From: Symbiodinium natans
Taxonomy: Eukaryota; Sar; Dinophyceae; Suessiales; Symbiodiniaceae
Length of the DNA: 64,000 nt
Reading direction: 5' to 3'
Assembly: GCA_905221605.1 (NCBI GenBank)
Contig: CAJNDS010002202.1
Location: 1,339,379-1,403,378 of the forward strand
Below are positions 11,001-20,599 of this stretch, one piece after another. The translations under genes and the position numbers were made by a program. The notes under the pieces are model-generated. The model did no database searches and was not told the DNA's origin. It saw only the letters and a program-made list of their open reading frames with translations. The first letter of the stretch is position 1. The number at the start of each line of letters is the position of its first letter.

Positions 11001-12534
11001 ATGTCCTTGCTGTCCGAGCCTTCAAGAGACTCGTGCGCATAGATGCTTTTAGCACGCGAGAGGTGACGCAGGCACTCTGGGGGCGCCGGATCACGGAGGT
11101 CCTTGACACAAACCGAAAAATAGTCGTCTATGACTAAACCTTCTGCACAGGTGGTGCCTTTAAAGGGTCGATTCGAGCACAATCGCCGTTCATCAGCAAG
11201 GAGCCCTCCAGATTCAAGCAAAGCGGAGTGCGCTGCAGTCCCCACTTCAACACCTAAGTGATCGCCCTGAGCAACAGCTGCAAAGCAGACCAGGTAGTGG
11301 TCGGGCTCAAAGAGAAGAGACCTCGGCGACTGCAAAGCACTAGGATTTGTGGCAGAAAGCCCACAGGGAAGAAGTCGGCCAAAAGCCTGAAGATGCTCAA
11401 CCGCACGCCGAGGGAGGGCAGGTCCCAGCACATTGGTCACGGACTTGCGATCTGGAGCCTTGAGCTGATGGTAAAAGTCGCGACGGTCAGCAGCAGCACA
11501 ATACACTGATTGACGGCCGGGGTCGACCTCGAGCATGCCAAGCATTGGCCCAACTGGTATAAACATGCTGGGCCCTGCGAGCCTGCATTCGGCATAGTTG
11601 CGACCCCTCCGGTCAATGATCATTCTATCTCGATCCGGCCCTTTGTAGCAGTTGAACGCACGAGCAAGCAAGAAGCTCTCCGACATGGACAGCCGAGCAG
11701 GCGCCAGCCTAAGCAAACCCAACTTATCCCAAAGTGAAGCAAGGGCAGCTACCTCTTGGGGATTCTCACGTGTCCACACAGGCATGAAGTCGTCTGGCGG
11801 AGGGTTGAAATGAAGTAGGGACGCCGGCTCGGCGAAAGCCATGTAGAGCTCCGGTGGCAGATAGGGCAGTGGATTCCAAAGGCCACGGCCTGAGAGCTGC
11901 AACCTGGAAACATCCAGTGACCTAAAGGGGTCCAAACCTTGAAAGGCATCGTTGTGCATGGGAACAGCAGTGCCTGACTGAGCAGCATAGGCGTCCCCCG
12001 TGGCAACAGCAGAAGTTGCAAGAAATGTCGTTAGCTCAGAAAGACGTGCAATCAATTGTGGATTGCGGCGGCCCGAATCAGAGAGAACAAACTCCCCAAC
12101 TGAGGCACCGAACGCCTTCAAAAGGCGGCCCAGACGCGCGACAAGGCTTCGCTGTGCAGCGTTGCAAGGCCGCTGGAGTGCAGCGGGAGGGATTGGCACA
12201 AAGTTGGAATGCAGGAAATTCAAAGCCATGCAAACAATGTGCAGGAGGCGCCTGTGCATGATGCGCCGCCTAAGGCGAGAGCTACACCCCAAAGGGAAGC
12301 GGGCGAACACGCCAGCAAAAGGAAGGGGCAAAGGGAAGATGCCCCCAGAAGGCGGAGCAGGCCGGTCAGACCTGGGCAGGTGCAAAGTTGAAAGCAAAAA
12401 GGAGCTGAAGGGAGTCCTTGTCCGAAGGACGGCGCGGAGCAAACCTCCAACCCACGAAGCGAAGTTGATTCGAGAGTCAAAGCCCAAGTGAGGATGGCAG
12501 CCGGTGAGGCCAGGTGGCGGCCGAGAACAAGAAG
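8024..12534 (-). CDS. DIRS-like Pol: RT, RNase H with embedded methyltransferase-like segment, tyrosine recombinase
   Basis: About 1,500 codons. The frame is open upstream to 14665, but that part overlaps the better Gag-like frame, so Pol proper begins near the Gag stop. It lies in the -1 frame relative to Gag, with no nearby ATG and no clear slippery heptamer; internal initiation at a later ATG (MHRRLL) is an alternative. Domains in order: RT motif A (DRRDFYHQLK, about 11459-11503), RT motif C (VIDDYF, about 11110-11137), first RNase H Asp (YATDASEAKGGY, about 10580-10616), a methyltransferase-like segment (about 10400-9850), later RNase H residues (HINILETAA about 9608-9640; VVILVDSSVAF about 9530-9570; YVPTRLNPGDCPTR), then tyrosine recombinase: MRAGE (about 8600), LRAGG (about 8285), RRGRW and the tyrosine of MEIYVQE (8183-8203). 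It copies element RNA and inserts the cDNA circle by recombination. Confidence 0.85.
9850..10400 (-). other. Cytosine-methyltransferase-like segment inside Pol, catalytic Cys apparently lost
   Basis: Between the first RNase H aspartate and the RNase H glutamate, the protein has a Rossmann-like start (FDFVEVGVRGG, about 10345-10392) and then LLLSPPAAAFSP (about 10183-10215). The second lies where C5 cytosine methyltransferases carry motif IV (PPC..FS). A later PCCRGG-type motif and the region DDAFLPPLLVKALA also fit related segments I recall from dinoflagellate retroelement polyproteins. Here the motif IV Cys position reads Ala, so methylation activity would be lost. Homology is recalled and pattern-based. 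Confidence 0.5.
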
Positions 12535-14202
12535 TCACTTTGCACCGTCCTGTTTGGGCTTGCGGGGGAGCTTGGGGGGCTTCTTTGACCGTTGCTCGTC
12601 GCGATCCTCGGCGCCCACGTCGGCTTCTTTTGGCGCGCTGGGCTTTGAACGGCCAATGGCTTCCAGCCTCCTGGTGGCGATCAGGTCTATCTCCCTCAAG
12701 TACTGAAGGGCGCAGGTTGTCCAAGCGCCGGGGCACAGAGGAGAATACGCTCGGGACCTCGGGTTCACAGAAGAGCCCCTGCCGTGAAAGAGCTGGGCCG
12801 GCGGCTCCTCCAGCAATGTGATTAGCCAGGCGAAGTCCCAACGGTTGCCGTCCAATGTGGCCTGATCCAGAGCAGCGAAGGTCAAGGCTAGATGTTCTTC
12901 TGCCCCTGCATAGTCCCGCTGGACCATGCAGTCCATCACGTGCGCTAAACACCACATGAGGTAGCCGTTCTCCCTTTGCCCTGCGAAACCGCCGAATCTC
13001 TCTAAGTATTGGCACATCGAGACCTGACCCGAGCAGGCTTCGATAGAAGGAGGAATGGGCACTGAAGGCCGGAGCCTGCGAGAGGCACTCTGCAACACGG
13101 CAAGGAAGAACTCTCCTGTCCTCGCAGCAAGAGCGGCCTGAAGTTTCTCTCTCTTGGCCGCACCCTTCGAACCCACATAGCTTGAAGAGGCTGATGATGC
13201 AAGGCCTTCGACTCCCCCTTCCTGCTGAGAGAGCAGGTGTGTCACGAGGCTGGACAAGGCCTGAGATTGCTGCAGCATTGCGGTTTGAAAAGAGTCTTGA
13301 CCTGCAACTTCGCCTAAGCTTGCAAGACCCACACCCCCAACAGCGGGAGGCAAGGGATGTACAGGATTGCCCTCCTGCCGAGTCCGAGGAGGGGGTCCCA
13401 ACAGGGAAGCATACTTCGCCATCGGAAGGCCAGGCCCCTGCGCAGGAAGAAAGGTTTGCTGGTGGGGCGGCTTTGCAGCCTGCTGAACGCCTGTAGTGGG
13501 AACCTCCCTGACCTGCCTCTCCAAAGCCTCTTGGCGATCCTTGACCGAAGTGAGCTGCTCTGTAAGGAGTGGAAGCATGGACGAAAGTTGAGCCAACTGT
13601 GCCGCCAAATCGGCCGTCGTGACACGCTTCTTGGGGCTCGGTTTCCGGCCTTTTGGCGGTCGATCCTGCTGCGCAGGCGGAAGACCTTGGCTTGCATCCT
13701 CCTGCGCCGAGTAGAACACCGTCCGATCCAAAGGAGACTCCGAGACCCAACTCCTGGCCGCTGCCAACAACTCGTCGCTCAGCGGCGTGGCCTCTGGCTG
13801 GTGCAACGAAAAGGGGAAGATCGCATCGGAGACGATATCCTCCCCGACCTCCCGAAGTGAAGCAAGGATTCCCGCACCGAAATCCACCATCAGAACAGGC
13901 GTCTCCACATCGATGGGCTGTTCTAAGCCCTGCTCGTCTGACACACCCAGAGGCAAAGTCACCTGAAAGGATGGGCCCAAAAGTGCAAGGGGCTCCGCTG
14001 TGTTGCCGGCGTCCAGGGCCACAAGAGACAAAAAGCCGCACGGAATGCAAAGCAGAATGCCTCCCCCCTCGTTGCGCCTCTTGAGCACCGGTATCGCCAA
14101 CGCTTCTGGCACGGGCGCCGTTCGCCCATCTTCTGGCCAGGAAAGAGCTAGGAACCTCAAGTGGCCGTCGCTCAGGACTTCGAGTGCATCGAAATCGGTC
14201 AT
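12535..14202 (-). CDS. Gag-like ORF of the DIRS-like element
   Basis: 555 codons from an ATG at 14202. The start overlaps the stop of the preceding ORF as ATGA, suggesting coupled termination-reinitiation. The protein is globular at both ends with a Pro/Gln-rich middle. It has a predicted helical stretch rich in Leu and Gln (AAQLAQLSSMLPLLTEQLTS) and a very basic C-terminus (KKPPKLPRKPKQ) suited to binding nucleic acid. I see no zinc knuckle. Position before Pol, size and basic tail support a structural or nucleic-acid-binding role, but no residue-level family signature is recognised. Confidence 0.65.
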   Translation of the reverse strand: MTDFDALEVLSDGHLRFLALSWPEDGRTAPVPEALAIPVLKRRNEGGGILLCIPCGFLSLVALDAGNTAEPLALLGPSFQVTLPLGVSDEQGLEQPIDVETPVLMVDFGAGILASLREVGEDIVSDAIFPFSLHQPEATPLSDELLAAARSWVSESPLDRTVFYSAQEDASQGLPPAQQDRPPKGRKPSPKKRVTTADLAAQLAQLSSMLPLLTEQLTSVKDRQEALERQVREVPTTGVQQAAKPPHQQTFLPAQGPGLPMAKYASLLGPPPRTRQEGNPVHPLPPAVGGVGLASLGEVAGQDSFQTAMLQQSQALSSLVTHLLSQQEGGVEGLASSASSSYVGSKGAAKREKLQAALAARTGEFFLAVLQSASRRLRPSVPIPPSIEACSGQVSMCQYLERFGGFAGQRENGYLMWCLAHVMDCMVQRDYAGAEEHLALTFAALDQATLDGNRWDFAWLITLLEEPPAQLFHGRGSSVNPRSRAYSPLCPGAWTTCALQYLREIDLIATRRLEAIGRSKPSAPKEADVGAEDRDEQRSKKPPKLPRKPKQDGAK

Positions 14203-14816
14203 TGTTGCGGTGGCACTGCAACTCCAGCAGCTTCACAGAAGACCTCAACCTCCGACAGAGAGGCGAAGGAGTGGCAAACAGTAGAGGACTCCTCGAGGGA
14301 TCCCACGGCCTCTTTAAAGGACCGACCTGAAGAAAAGAGCCGCGAGCCCTCAAATCGCGAACACCGCAAAACGACGTAAAATCGAGGCCGCAGGCCGGAA
14401 GGCAGCCTTGCAGAAGCACGAGGGGTCGGAACACAGTCAGAGAGCACCAGGCCGGCCCACAGTCCAGCGACCCAGGCCCTAGTGGCACGCTGCTCAGGAG
14501 TGGCACCCGATCCAGTAAGGGAGCGGCAAGAGCGCAGGCAGTGATCAGGCAAAGGAGGAAAAGCAGCTTGCAGCTCGTTGTAACGAAGAGTGAGCTCAGA
14601 GGCAGAAAGCTGGGAATGATGTGCACGGATGCGGGGCCCGGGAGCCACACGGGACCCTGGCTCAACCGAGATTTCAGGTCCTACTAATTCCCAACCTTCA
14701 CTAGAACCACTAGGGTCACTAGGGGTTAGGGAAGAGGTGGCGCGCACGGCCAGCGAAAGCTGTTGCAAGGAATCGGCCAAATGAGAGATGGCAGAGCTGA
14801 GGTCTGGCTCACTCAT
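14199..14816 (-). CDS. Accessory ORF of the DIRS-like element (205 aa)
   Basis: It starts at an ATG (14816) that overlaps the previous ORF by eight bases (ATGAGTGA) and ends at a TGA (14199) shared with the next start. The N-terminus is a likely amphipathic helix (SSAISHLADSLQQLSLAV); the rest has no recognised domain. The tight overlaps on both sides argue that the frame is translated. Function unknown. Confidence 0.6.
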   Translation of the reverse strand: MSEPDLSSAISHLADSLQQLSLAVRATSSLTPSDPSGSSEGWELVGPEISVEPGSRVAPGPRIRAHHSQLSASELTLRYNELQAAFPPLPDHCLRSCRSLTGSGATPEQRATRAWVAGLWAGLVLSDCVPTPRASARLPSGLRPRFYVVLRCSRFEGSRLFSSGRSFKEAVGSLEESSTVCHSFASLSEVEVFCEAAGVAVPPQQ

Positions 14817-15078
14817 GCAAGTAGGCCCGGAGCCTTAGATCAGAGGGCCGCTTGGCAGCAGGCGGGGAGGAGTTGAACGAAGGAGGCTCCCGACGAGGCC
14901 CCTGAAGAAGGGAATCCCGAAAGAACCACACCGTAAAAACGACCCCAAGAAGCACCCCAAATCCCAGAGTAAGCAACAGCAGAAGCAAGGATCCCTGGCA
15001 ATGTGAAGGGCACCCGAGGCCCCACCAATTGCTAGAGACGCCCACCTGCAGAAGGCGGAACGCCTCTTCGAACCACAT
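14809..15078 (-). CDS. Small single-span membrane protein, first ORF of the DIRS-like element
   Basis: The frame is open to 15237, but I place the start at the ATG at 15078 because this is the inner edge of repeat A1, so codons beyond it include the terminal repeat and flank. That gives about 89 residues: an aromatic N-terminus (MWFEEAF), a Cys pair (GCPSHC), a strong membrane span (LLLLLLTLGFGVLLGVVFTVWFF) and a basic tail. It overlaps the next ORF by eight bases. A membrane protein is unusual for DIRS elements. If the longer start were used, a Cys-rich N-terminus would be added. Confidence 0.5.
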   Translation of the reverse strand: MWFEEAFRLLQVGVSSNWWGLGCPSHCQGSLLLLLLTLGFGVLLGVVFTVWFFRDSLLQGPRREPPSFNSSPPAAKRPSDLRLRAYLHE

Positions 15079-15123
15079 CGCCTTGAGATCGGCATCCTTC
15101 ACGTTCACACCTATTGCTGCAGG
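15078..15123 (-). repeat. Split direct repeat A1, 5-prime end of the DIRS-like element
   Basis: 46 bp identical to 7843-7888. Its inner edge supplies the A of the ATG of the first ORF. No corresponding B copy lies at this end, as expected for the split arrangement. Confidence 0.8.
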
Positions 15124-15239
15124 GGACTTAGGGGGCTTATAAGTACAGTACCCTGAACCTCCAAGTATTGTTGAACACTGGCATGTGCAGTCATCATCGT
15201 TCTTCCCCACCCCGTCACAGTCATGCCTTACCAGCATTC

Positions 15240-15900
15240 GACATCACAACTCTCAGTCACCATCATCCTCATGAACCCATATCTGCGGTCCTAACCCTAA
15301 ACCCTAAACCCCCAAGACCCTACACCCCAAGCCCGAACCCTAAACCCTACACCCTAAACCCCAAACCCTAAACCCTAAACCGCCAGCGATGCTGTTCACT
15401 CACACGCCCGGCCTTGGTTTTCATCCAGATGAGCGGGCCCCCCACTTCGCACACGCGCACAGAGGAGGCCAAAAGCTCGCCCTTCACGCTCAAAGTGCTA
15501 ACCTGGGGTTTAGGGTTTGGGGTTTGGGGTTTGGGGTTTGGGGTTTAGGGTTTAGGGTTTAGGGTTTGGGGTGGTGGAAAGAATATTCCTTATAAAACAG
15601 GAGTATTGGAGTCTCTGGGAACTGACAGACCCAAAGGTAGTCGATGTTCAACTTGATCTCTGATTCTGGCATTGGGGTCCACATCTTCGATCGCGATGTC
15701 AGGCAAGTTTCGATGGCGATCCCGGACGGTAAGCAAGGCCATGATGGAAGTGGAAAGATCGGTTTGGGGTTTAGGGTTTAGGGTTTAGGGTGTTTAGGGT
15801 GTTTAGGGTGTTTAGGGTGCTTAGGGTGCTTTGGGTGCTTAGGGATTAGGGTTTGGGGCTCAGGTTTAGGGTTTAAGGAATGTGCTGCTGTCACTTTTGC
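15240..15900. repeat. Telomere-type repeat blocks beside the DIRS-like element
   Basis: CCCTAAA-strand block at 15290-15386, TTTAGGG/TTTGGGG-strand block at 15506-15573 and another at 15764-15883 that decays into GTGTTTAGG units. No gene is seen. Confidence 0.8.
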
Positions 15901-18900
15901 TGAAGAAGCCGTACCTTAGAAGCTGCACCTGCTTCCAAACCAAAAGCGCAATGACCCAAATGTCACGGTGGGAGCATTGCAGTAGGGCCGCTGTTCTACA
16001 CAGTGCCTGTGAGCCATGCAATCAGTTCCTCACTTGCAGGTCATTCCTGCGCAAAAAGCCATGAAGCGCTCGTTTAGGGTTTCAGGCTTGGAATTTGATG
16101 GGCTTACTTCATGTCAAGCTCCAAGCATTCGCATGGGGTTCTGGGACGCGGTACTTCATGCGGGAAGTGCACATCATTCTCGAGCAAGCTGCGCGAAGGG
16201 GCAACGGACATAGTTGCATCAAGGCATGCATGCAAAATGAAATTGCAAGTACTTTGTCACATGCATGATACTGCATGATCTCGGCAAACACAGCCGAAGG
16301 CCGAGCAGAAGCTGGTTAAGCATGCATCTCTCATGATCGTGTCACAATCCAGCTGCTTCGAGCACATGTCGCGCTAGCGGCCAGGGCGCAGTCCTACTGC
16401 GCCTGGTATTTCTCAACAGCTTCTTGTCCGAAACTTTAGGCCTTTGAAATTGCGGCAAGGGAGAATGGGGATGCTAACTAAAACACCAATGCAAACACAG
16501 CTGGAACACAGCCAACAATTGTAGAGATGTGGATTCATGTGGATTTGCAGAGGAGCACAAAGTTGCCGTGGCCTCGGGGAAAATGGCTGGTCTCAGACTG
16601 GAACTCTGGAAGGCTCAATTCCCGGTGGGGCTGTCTTGTCTTACCGCTATTGGTAACAGCCTCAAAAGCTATGCACTTGTGGTCCGTTCCAGTTTGGCGC
16701 TGTCCTCCCCGACATGGTGGTGCAGAACTTGCTCCAACATCAAACAAGCTTCCACAAATTCTAAATTCGTATTCCGTCCGCTCGCTCAGCTGTGTGAGGT
16801 TGTGTGTCAGTCGCCTGGCAAGTCATGCAACAGAAGGCCATCGACAAACAAAATACATTGATTACTTTCAGCACTCAGCTTGATTATGCATGCATGCAGG
16901 GAATGGTAATCATGGATAAAGGCCCAAAAACACCAAGATCCACAATCGGCGAAAGCAATGATTGAATCTCACTGTACAACACTATAGTCACTACATTGTA
17001 CCGCATTCGTCTACCGGTGAAATCATGAAGAATGCCCTGCGGGCAAAGTCATAGTGTCAAGTTGAGCCCAAGAAGGCTCCGATGAAATCATGATTCTAAA
17101 CTGGGGTCCAAGAAGGCCCCAACGGTGAATCTTGGTGTCAAGTGGGTTCCAAGAAGGCCCTACCCAAGAGCCTCCCTTTCAATAACTCATGGGTGCGAAG
17201 TTCAGCCTCTCCACCCAGCAGACCTATGCCTGGTCAGCCTGTGCTGCCGCGCAGTGACCAGAGCGGAGTTAAGGAATCAATTTCAAACTCAAACAAAGAA
17301 GCTCTTGTGAACTGTGTTGGAAAAGAACCCAGCGCCGTCTTCTAACAGCCGCTGCGGATTGGTGAAGCGAACCTGTGCAAGCGGCTGCAGGCGTAACTCG
17401 AGCACTGTTGGACTGCGTCTTGTCTGCATGCAGCCTGTCTTTGCCCAAAGCTTCAATCTGAGCGTAACTGCGGCACTTCTTGCACACGCAAACCTGTGAA
17501 AGAGCGCCTAACGCTCTGGAGAACCTTGTGAAAGATCCATGAAAATGCAACAAAGCAGTTGAAAGACCCACAAATAAGCAGTATATGCAGAAGGCAAACA
17601 GAGCTGCACGCAAAATCGTTCCGCAGTTTAAGCACGTGCGTAACCCTTCACAGTTACAGACAGGCACTCCAAACACTTCTTCTTTCTTGCATTGAAACAC
17701 GACTCCGACCTTGAGCCAAACATGCGTTCACGTACAGGACTCCTTGGTAAAACACTAGCTTCTAAAAACTGAAGCTAAGATTCGGCTATCCTGAAGACTC
17801 AAGCCAGCCTTTTGACACAAGTAAAAGCCAGACAGCTGGAATTTCAAGGCTCTTGCTCGCCATTCTTGCAAACTCGAACAGAGTTTCTAATAACAGCTTG
17901 GTGCTGTGTTTGCTTTGTAGCTGGGGCCTCTTAGCATTGTGCAGTTCCTTGTGCGTCCGCTTGCAAGAAGAATCAGAGCTTGGCTTTGGATTTCAGCTGT
18001 TTCAACACCGCAAGGTGGTTTGCCCTTTGTCTTTGTCTTTGTGCACACTGAGTGTTGGGTACGCCCGCTTCCAACCTTCCAAAGTGACGTCAACTAAGCC
18101 CTCAGCTGTCCTGTCACTCCGAAACAATCTTCTTATAGAGATTAAGAACGCCCGTTCTCTTTCTCTTTGTGAACCGTTTAAAGTTGGAAACCAAACTGCA
18201 CTTGTCAGGCCCCTGGCTAAGGGCGTAAAATGTTACTTGTGTTGATTTGCCGTTGTGGACGGAAAAGGTGGGTGTTTGTTTGTTGTGCGCTTCCCTTGAT
18301 TAGTAAGAGCGAGAACGCTAAGGAAGTGCTTTGCGCATTGCGCGGACCTTTGTCTGCTAGTAAGAGCGAGAACACAGTAAAGGTTTGTGCTTTCGATGCA
18401 TTAGTTCGCGTGTGGTTGCTGTACTGCTTGCTGCGTAGCTATACCAGCCTGCAGCGTGAGGGCTGTGCTGCTCACTGTGTGACTTACACAGCCCTTTGCC
18501 TGTTGATGCGAAGAACTGCCCTACACCCAGCAGTAACCTGCCTCTCCCGCCCGTGCAGCGAGGAAAGATTCGTGCAACATTGGCAAACCCTGAGGTCCAC
18601 TGCTCCGCTATGTGCAAGGACTGGTGCTTCCCCCAGTGGAATCGGTCGCTACTGATGCGCATTGACCTCCCTTCTGGCTGGTTGATGCAACTTGTCGGGA
18701 CGGGGACACCCTTCTGGGTGGGCGCTGCGGTGAGCCTAATGGAGCGGAGAGCCTCTTGCTCGGGGCTGCTCCACTGGCTGACCTCCATGGAGTACTCTGG
18801 GCTGGTCTTGCCTTGATTGTTCATCGTGTTATGTCCAAGGTAAGACTGCCCAGTCTTCCTCTCCTCTGCCCCCGTCAGCCGGGTCGGTTGCTCCATTTCT

Positions 18901-19775
18901 GTGCTATGGCCTTACGTAAACCCTTCGGCCTTGAAACCCAACAACCGCCAACCCTAGTTGCCCCGCTGCTCATCGCTGGACGAGACGACACGTGATTCAC
19001 GCGCTGTTACGGCAATGTGACCCGCCCTTCTGTAATATCTCGGCTGAGTGCCGACTCTGGAAAGACCAATACTGCGGTGCTTTCTTCCAGACTGTGGGCA
19101 CTTCTATGTGGAGAATATACACCCACTGCCATGGCAGGGAGCCATTGAGCACCTGTGCACGAACCTGGCCTTCAAGAGGTCATCCTCGTCTGTGCTTGGC
19201 CTGCGGCGGCACAGCTGTTTCGCCGCTTGCTTGGCTGTAGCCTGATGGCTCTGATTGGACAAAGCAGTTTTGCCATGGAGATCCTCAGCGCTTCGGCACG
19301 CAAACGTGATGTAAGCCCTCCCATCTCCTTACCGACGTACCTCGTGGGTTAGGGTTTGAAGGGACCTGATGCAGACTGATGCGCAGGCCAACGCAAAAGC
19401 TGTGTGGCCTTGTGTGCAATGTCTTGACTGGGGGCCTTCGGTCGCCACTTTCAACTCTGTGCTTTTAAGGGTTTGGCAACGTGCTGATGACACTCACGGT
19501 GGAATTGGTAGCTGTAGCTACTCACGCAGTAAAGGCTTGGCCTCCCCTCTGGCCGTCTGAAAGACTTTGCTTGTGCGCGGACATCTATCCAGGTGGGCGC
19601 AGCTGCAAGTCAGGGTGAGCGGAGAATCTTTCGCTCGGAGCTGCTCCACTGGCTGACCACCATGGCCCTGGGCCGGTCTTGCCTTGATAGTTCTTGCTGT
19701 TAAGTTCCCACTGGCTAACCACCATGGGGCATCCGCATGTCTTTCCTGGAAAGTCTGACCTGTAACATCCCTTTG
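15900..19775. other. Long stretch without a supportable gene
   Basis: Short open frames occur on both strands but none shows a domain, a signal peptide or consistent codon use. Local duplications are visible: TAGTAAGAGCGAGAAC at 18300 and again 60 bp later, and a diverged copy of 18713-18840 at 19588-19705 (both contain GCTGCTCCACTGGCTGACC). The region could be introns of an unseen gene or decayed repeats. Confidence 0.5.
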
Positions 19776-20551
19776 CCACTGCGGGTCTGTTATCTGTCCT
19801 TGACGATGGGTACGGGATCCTGACCATTGAGTGATGACCTCGGTTCGATTCCAATGATGTCGCACAAGTAGGTACATGATGGTGGTTTTGAGAATCTGGC
19901 AGTGTTGCAATTTGCAATTCCCCTTTTTTTTTTGACTGACGCCTCTTTACTACATCAGTAGCGCAGTAGGTCGGTCTTGTGGGGCTCGACATAACAGGTG
20001 AAACGCAGTCAGCGCGTTCAAACCACCAAACACACCACGCAACCACCCTAGAGCAACCACCCAAGAAACAAGGAAACAGAAGCAACAGCAAGCAAAGGCG
20101 CTGAACTACTAGGTAACCCCACGCACTTAGTACTCGAAGTTGTCGTTGAAGTCCCGGTGCAATCATACAGCACTGAGCATGCGGGGAGTCGCAAATTGCG
20201 ACACTGCCAGATTCTCAAAACCACCATCATGTAGCTAGGTGCGACGTCATTCGGCTCGAACCAAGGTCATCACTCGATAGTCAGGATCCCGTACTTGTCG
20301 TCAAGGACAGATAACAGACCCGCAGTAGCAGTAGGCCGATCTTGTTGGGCTTGACATAACAGGTGAACAAAGTCAGCGCGCTCAAACCATCAAACACACC
20401 ACGCAACCACCCAAGAACCAAAGAAACCGAAGAAACAAAGCAAGCAAAGACGTTGAAGTCCCAGTGCAATCACAGAGCATGCAGGGAATTGCAAATTGCA
20501 TTGGGGAGTCTAATCTATAATGTAGTAAAGAGGCGTTAGTCCAAAAAAAAA
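19776..20551. repeat. Nested inverted and direct repeats, possible foldback or MITE-like element
   Basis: The arm at about 19780-19920 returns inverted at about 20190-20325: it reads CTGCGGGTCTGTTATCTGTC at one end and the complement at the other. A second inverted pair, T10-GACTGACGCC... at 19920-19951, returns as the complement at 20519-20550, giving terminal inverted repeats of about 32 bp. Inside, a diverged direct repeat links 19957-20047 with 20307-20409 (shared GACATAACAGGTGAA and CAAACACACCACGCAACC). The internal TAGCGCAGTAGG and the arm motif GGTTCGATTCC resemble tRNA A and B boxes but are not in tRNA order. No protein is encoded. Confidence 0.65.
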
Positions 20552-20599
20552 ATCTTCCGCCCGTGCAGCGTATCAACTTTGCAACAGTGGAGTGCGCTT

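Larger units (their letters stand above)
7717..15123 (-). mobile_element. DIRS-like tyrosine-recombinase retrotransposon with split direct repeats
   Basis: A 7.4-kb reverse-strand element. It encodes reverse transcriptase, RNase H and a tyrosine recombinase instead of a DDE integrase, the defining set of DIRS-order elements. Its ends show an A1-ORFs-B1-A2-B2 arrangement: a 46-bp sequence at 15078-15123 (A1) recurs exactly at 7843-7888 (A2), and a 103-bp sequence at 7886-7988 (B1) recurs at 7717-7819 (B2). This is the split-direct-repeat layout known from PAT and Ngaro-type DIRS elements, used to rebuild a circular DNA intermediate. No target-site duplication is expected or seen. Long open frames and matching repeats suggest a young or recently active copy. 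Confidence 0.85.

Noticed and set aside
12535-14665. N-terminal 700 residues of the 2,213-codon reverse frame as part of Pol
   Set aside because: This stretch overlaps the Gag-like and accessory ORFs, which have better composition and linked starts and stops. The domain-bearing part begins after the Gag stop.
19840-19975. tRNA gene
   Set aside because: B-box-like GGTTCGATTCC precedes the A-box-like TAGCGCAGTAGG and no cloverleaf can be drawn.
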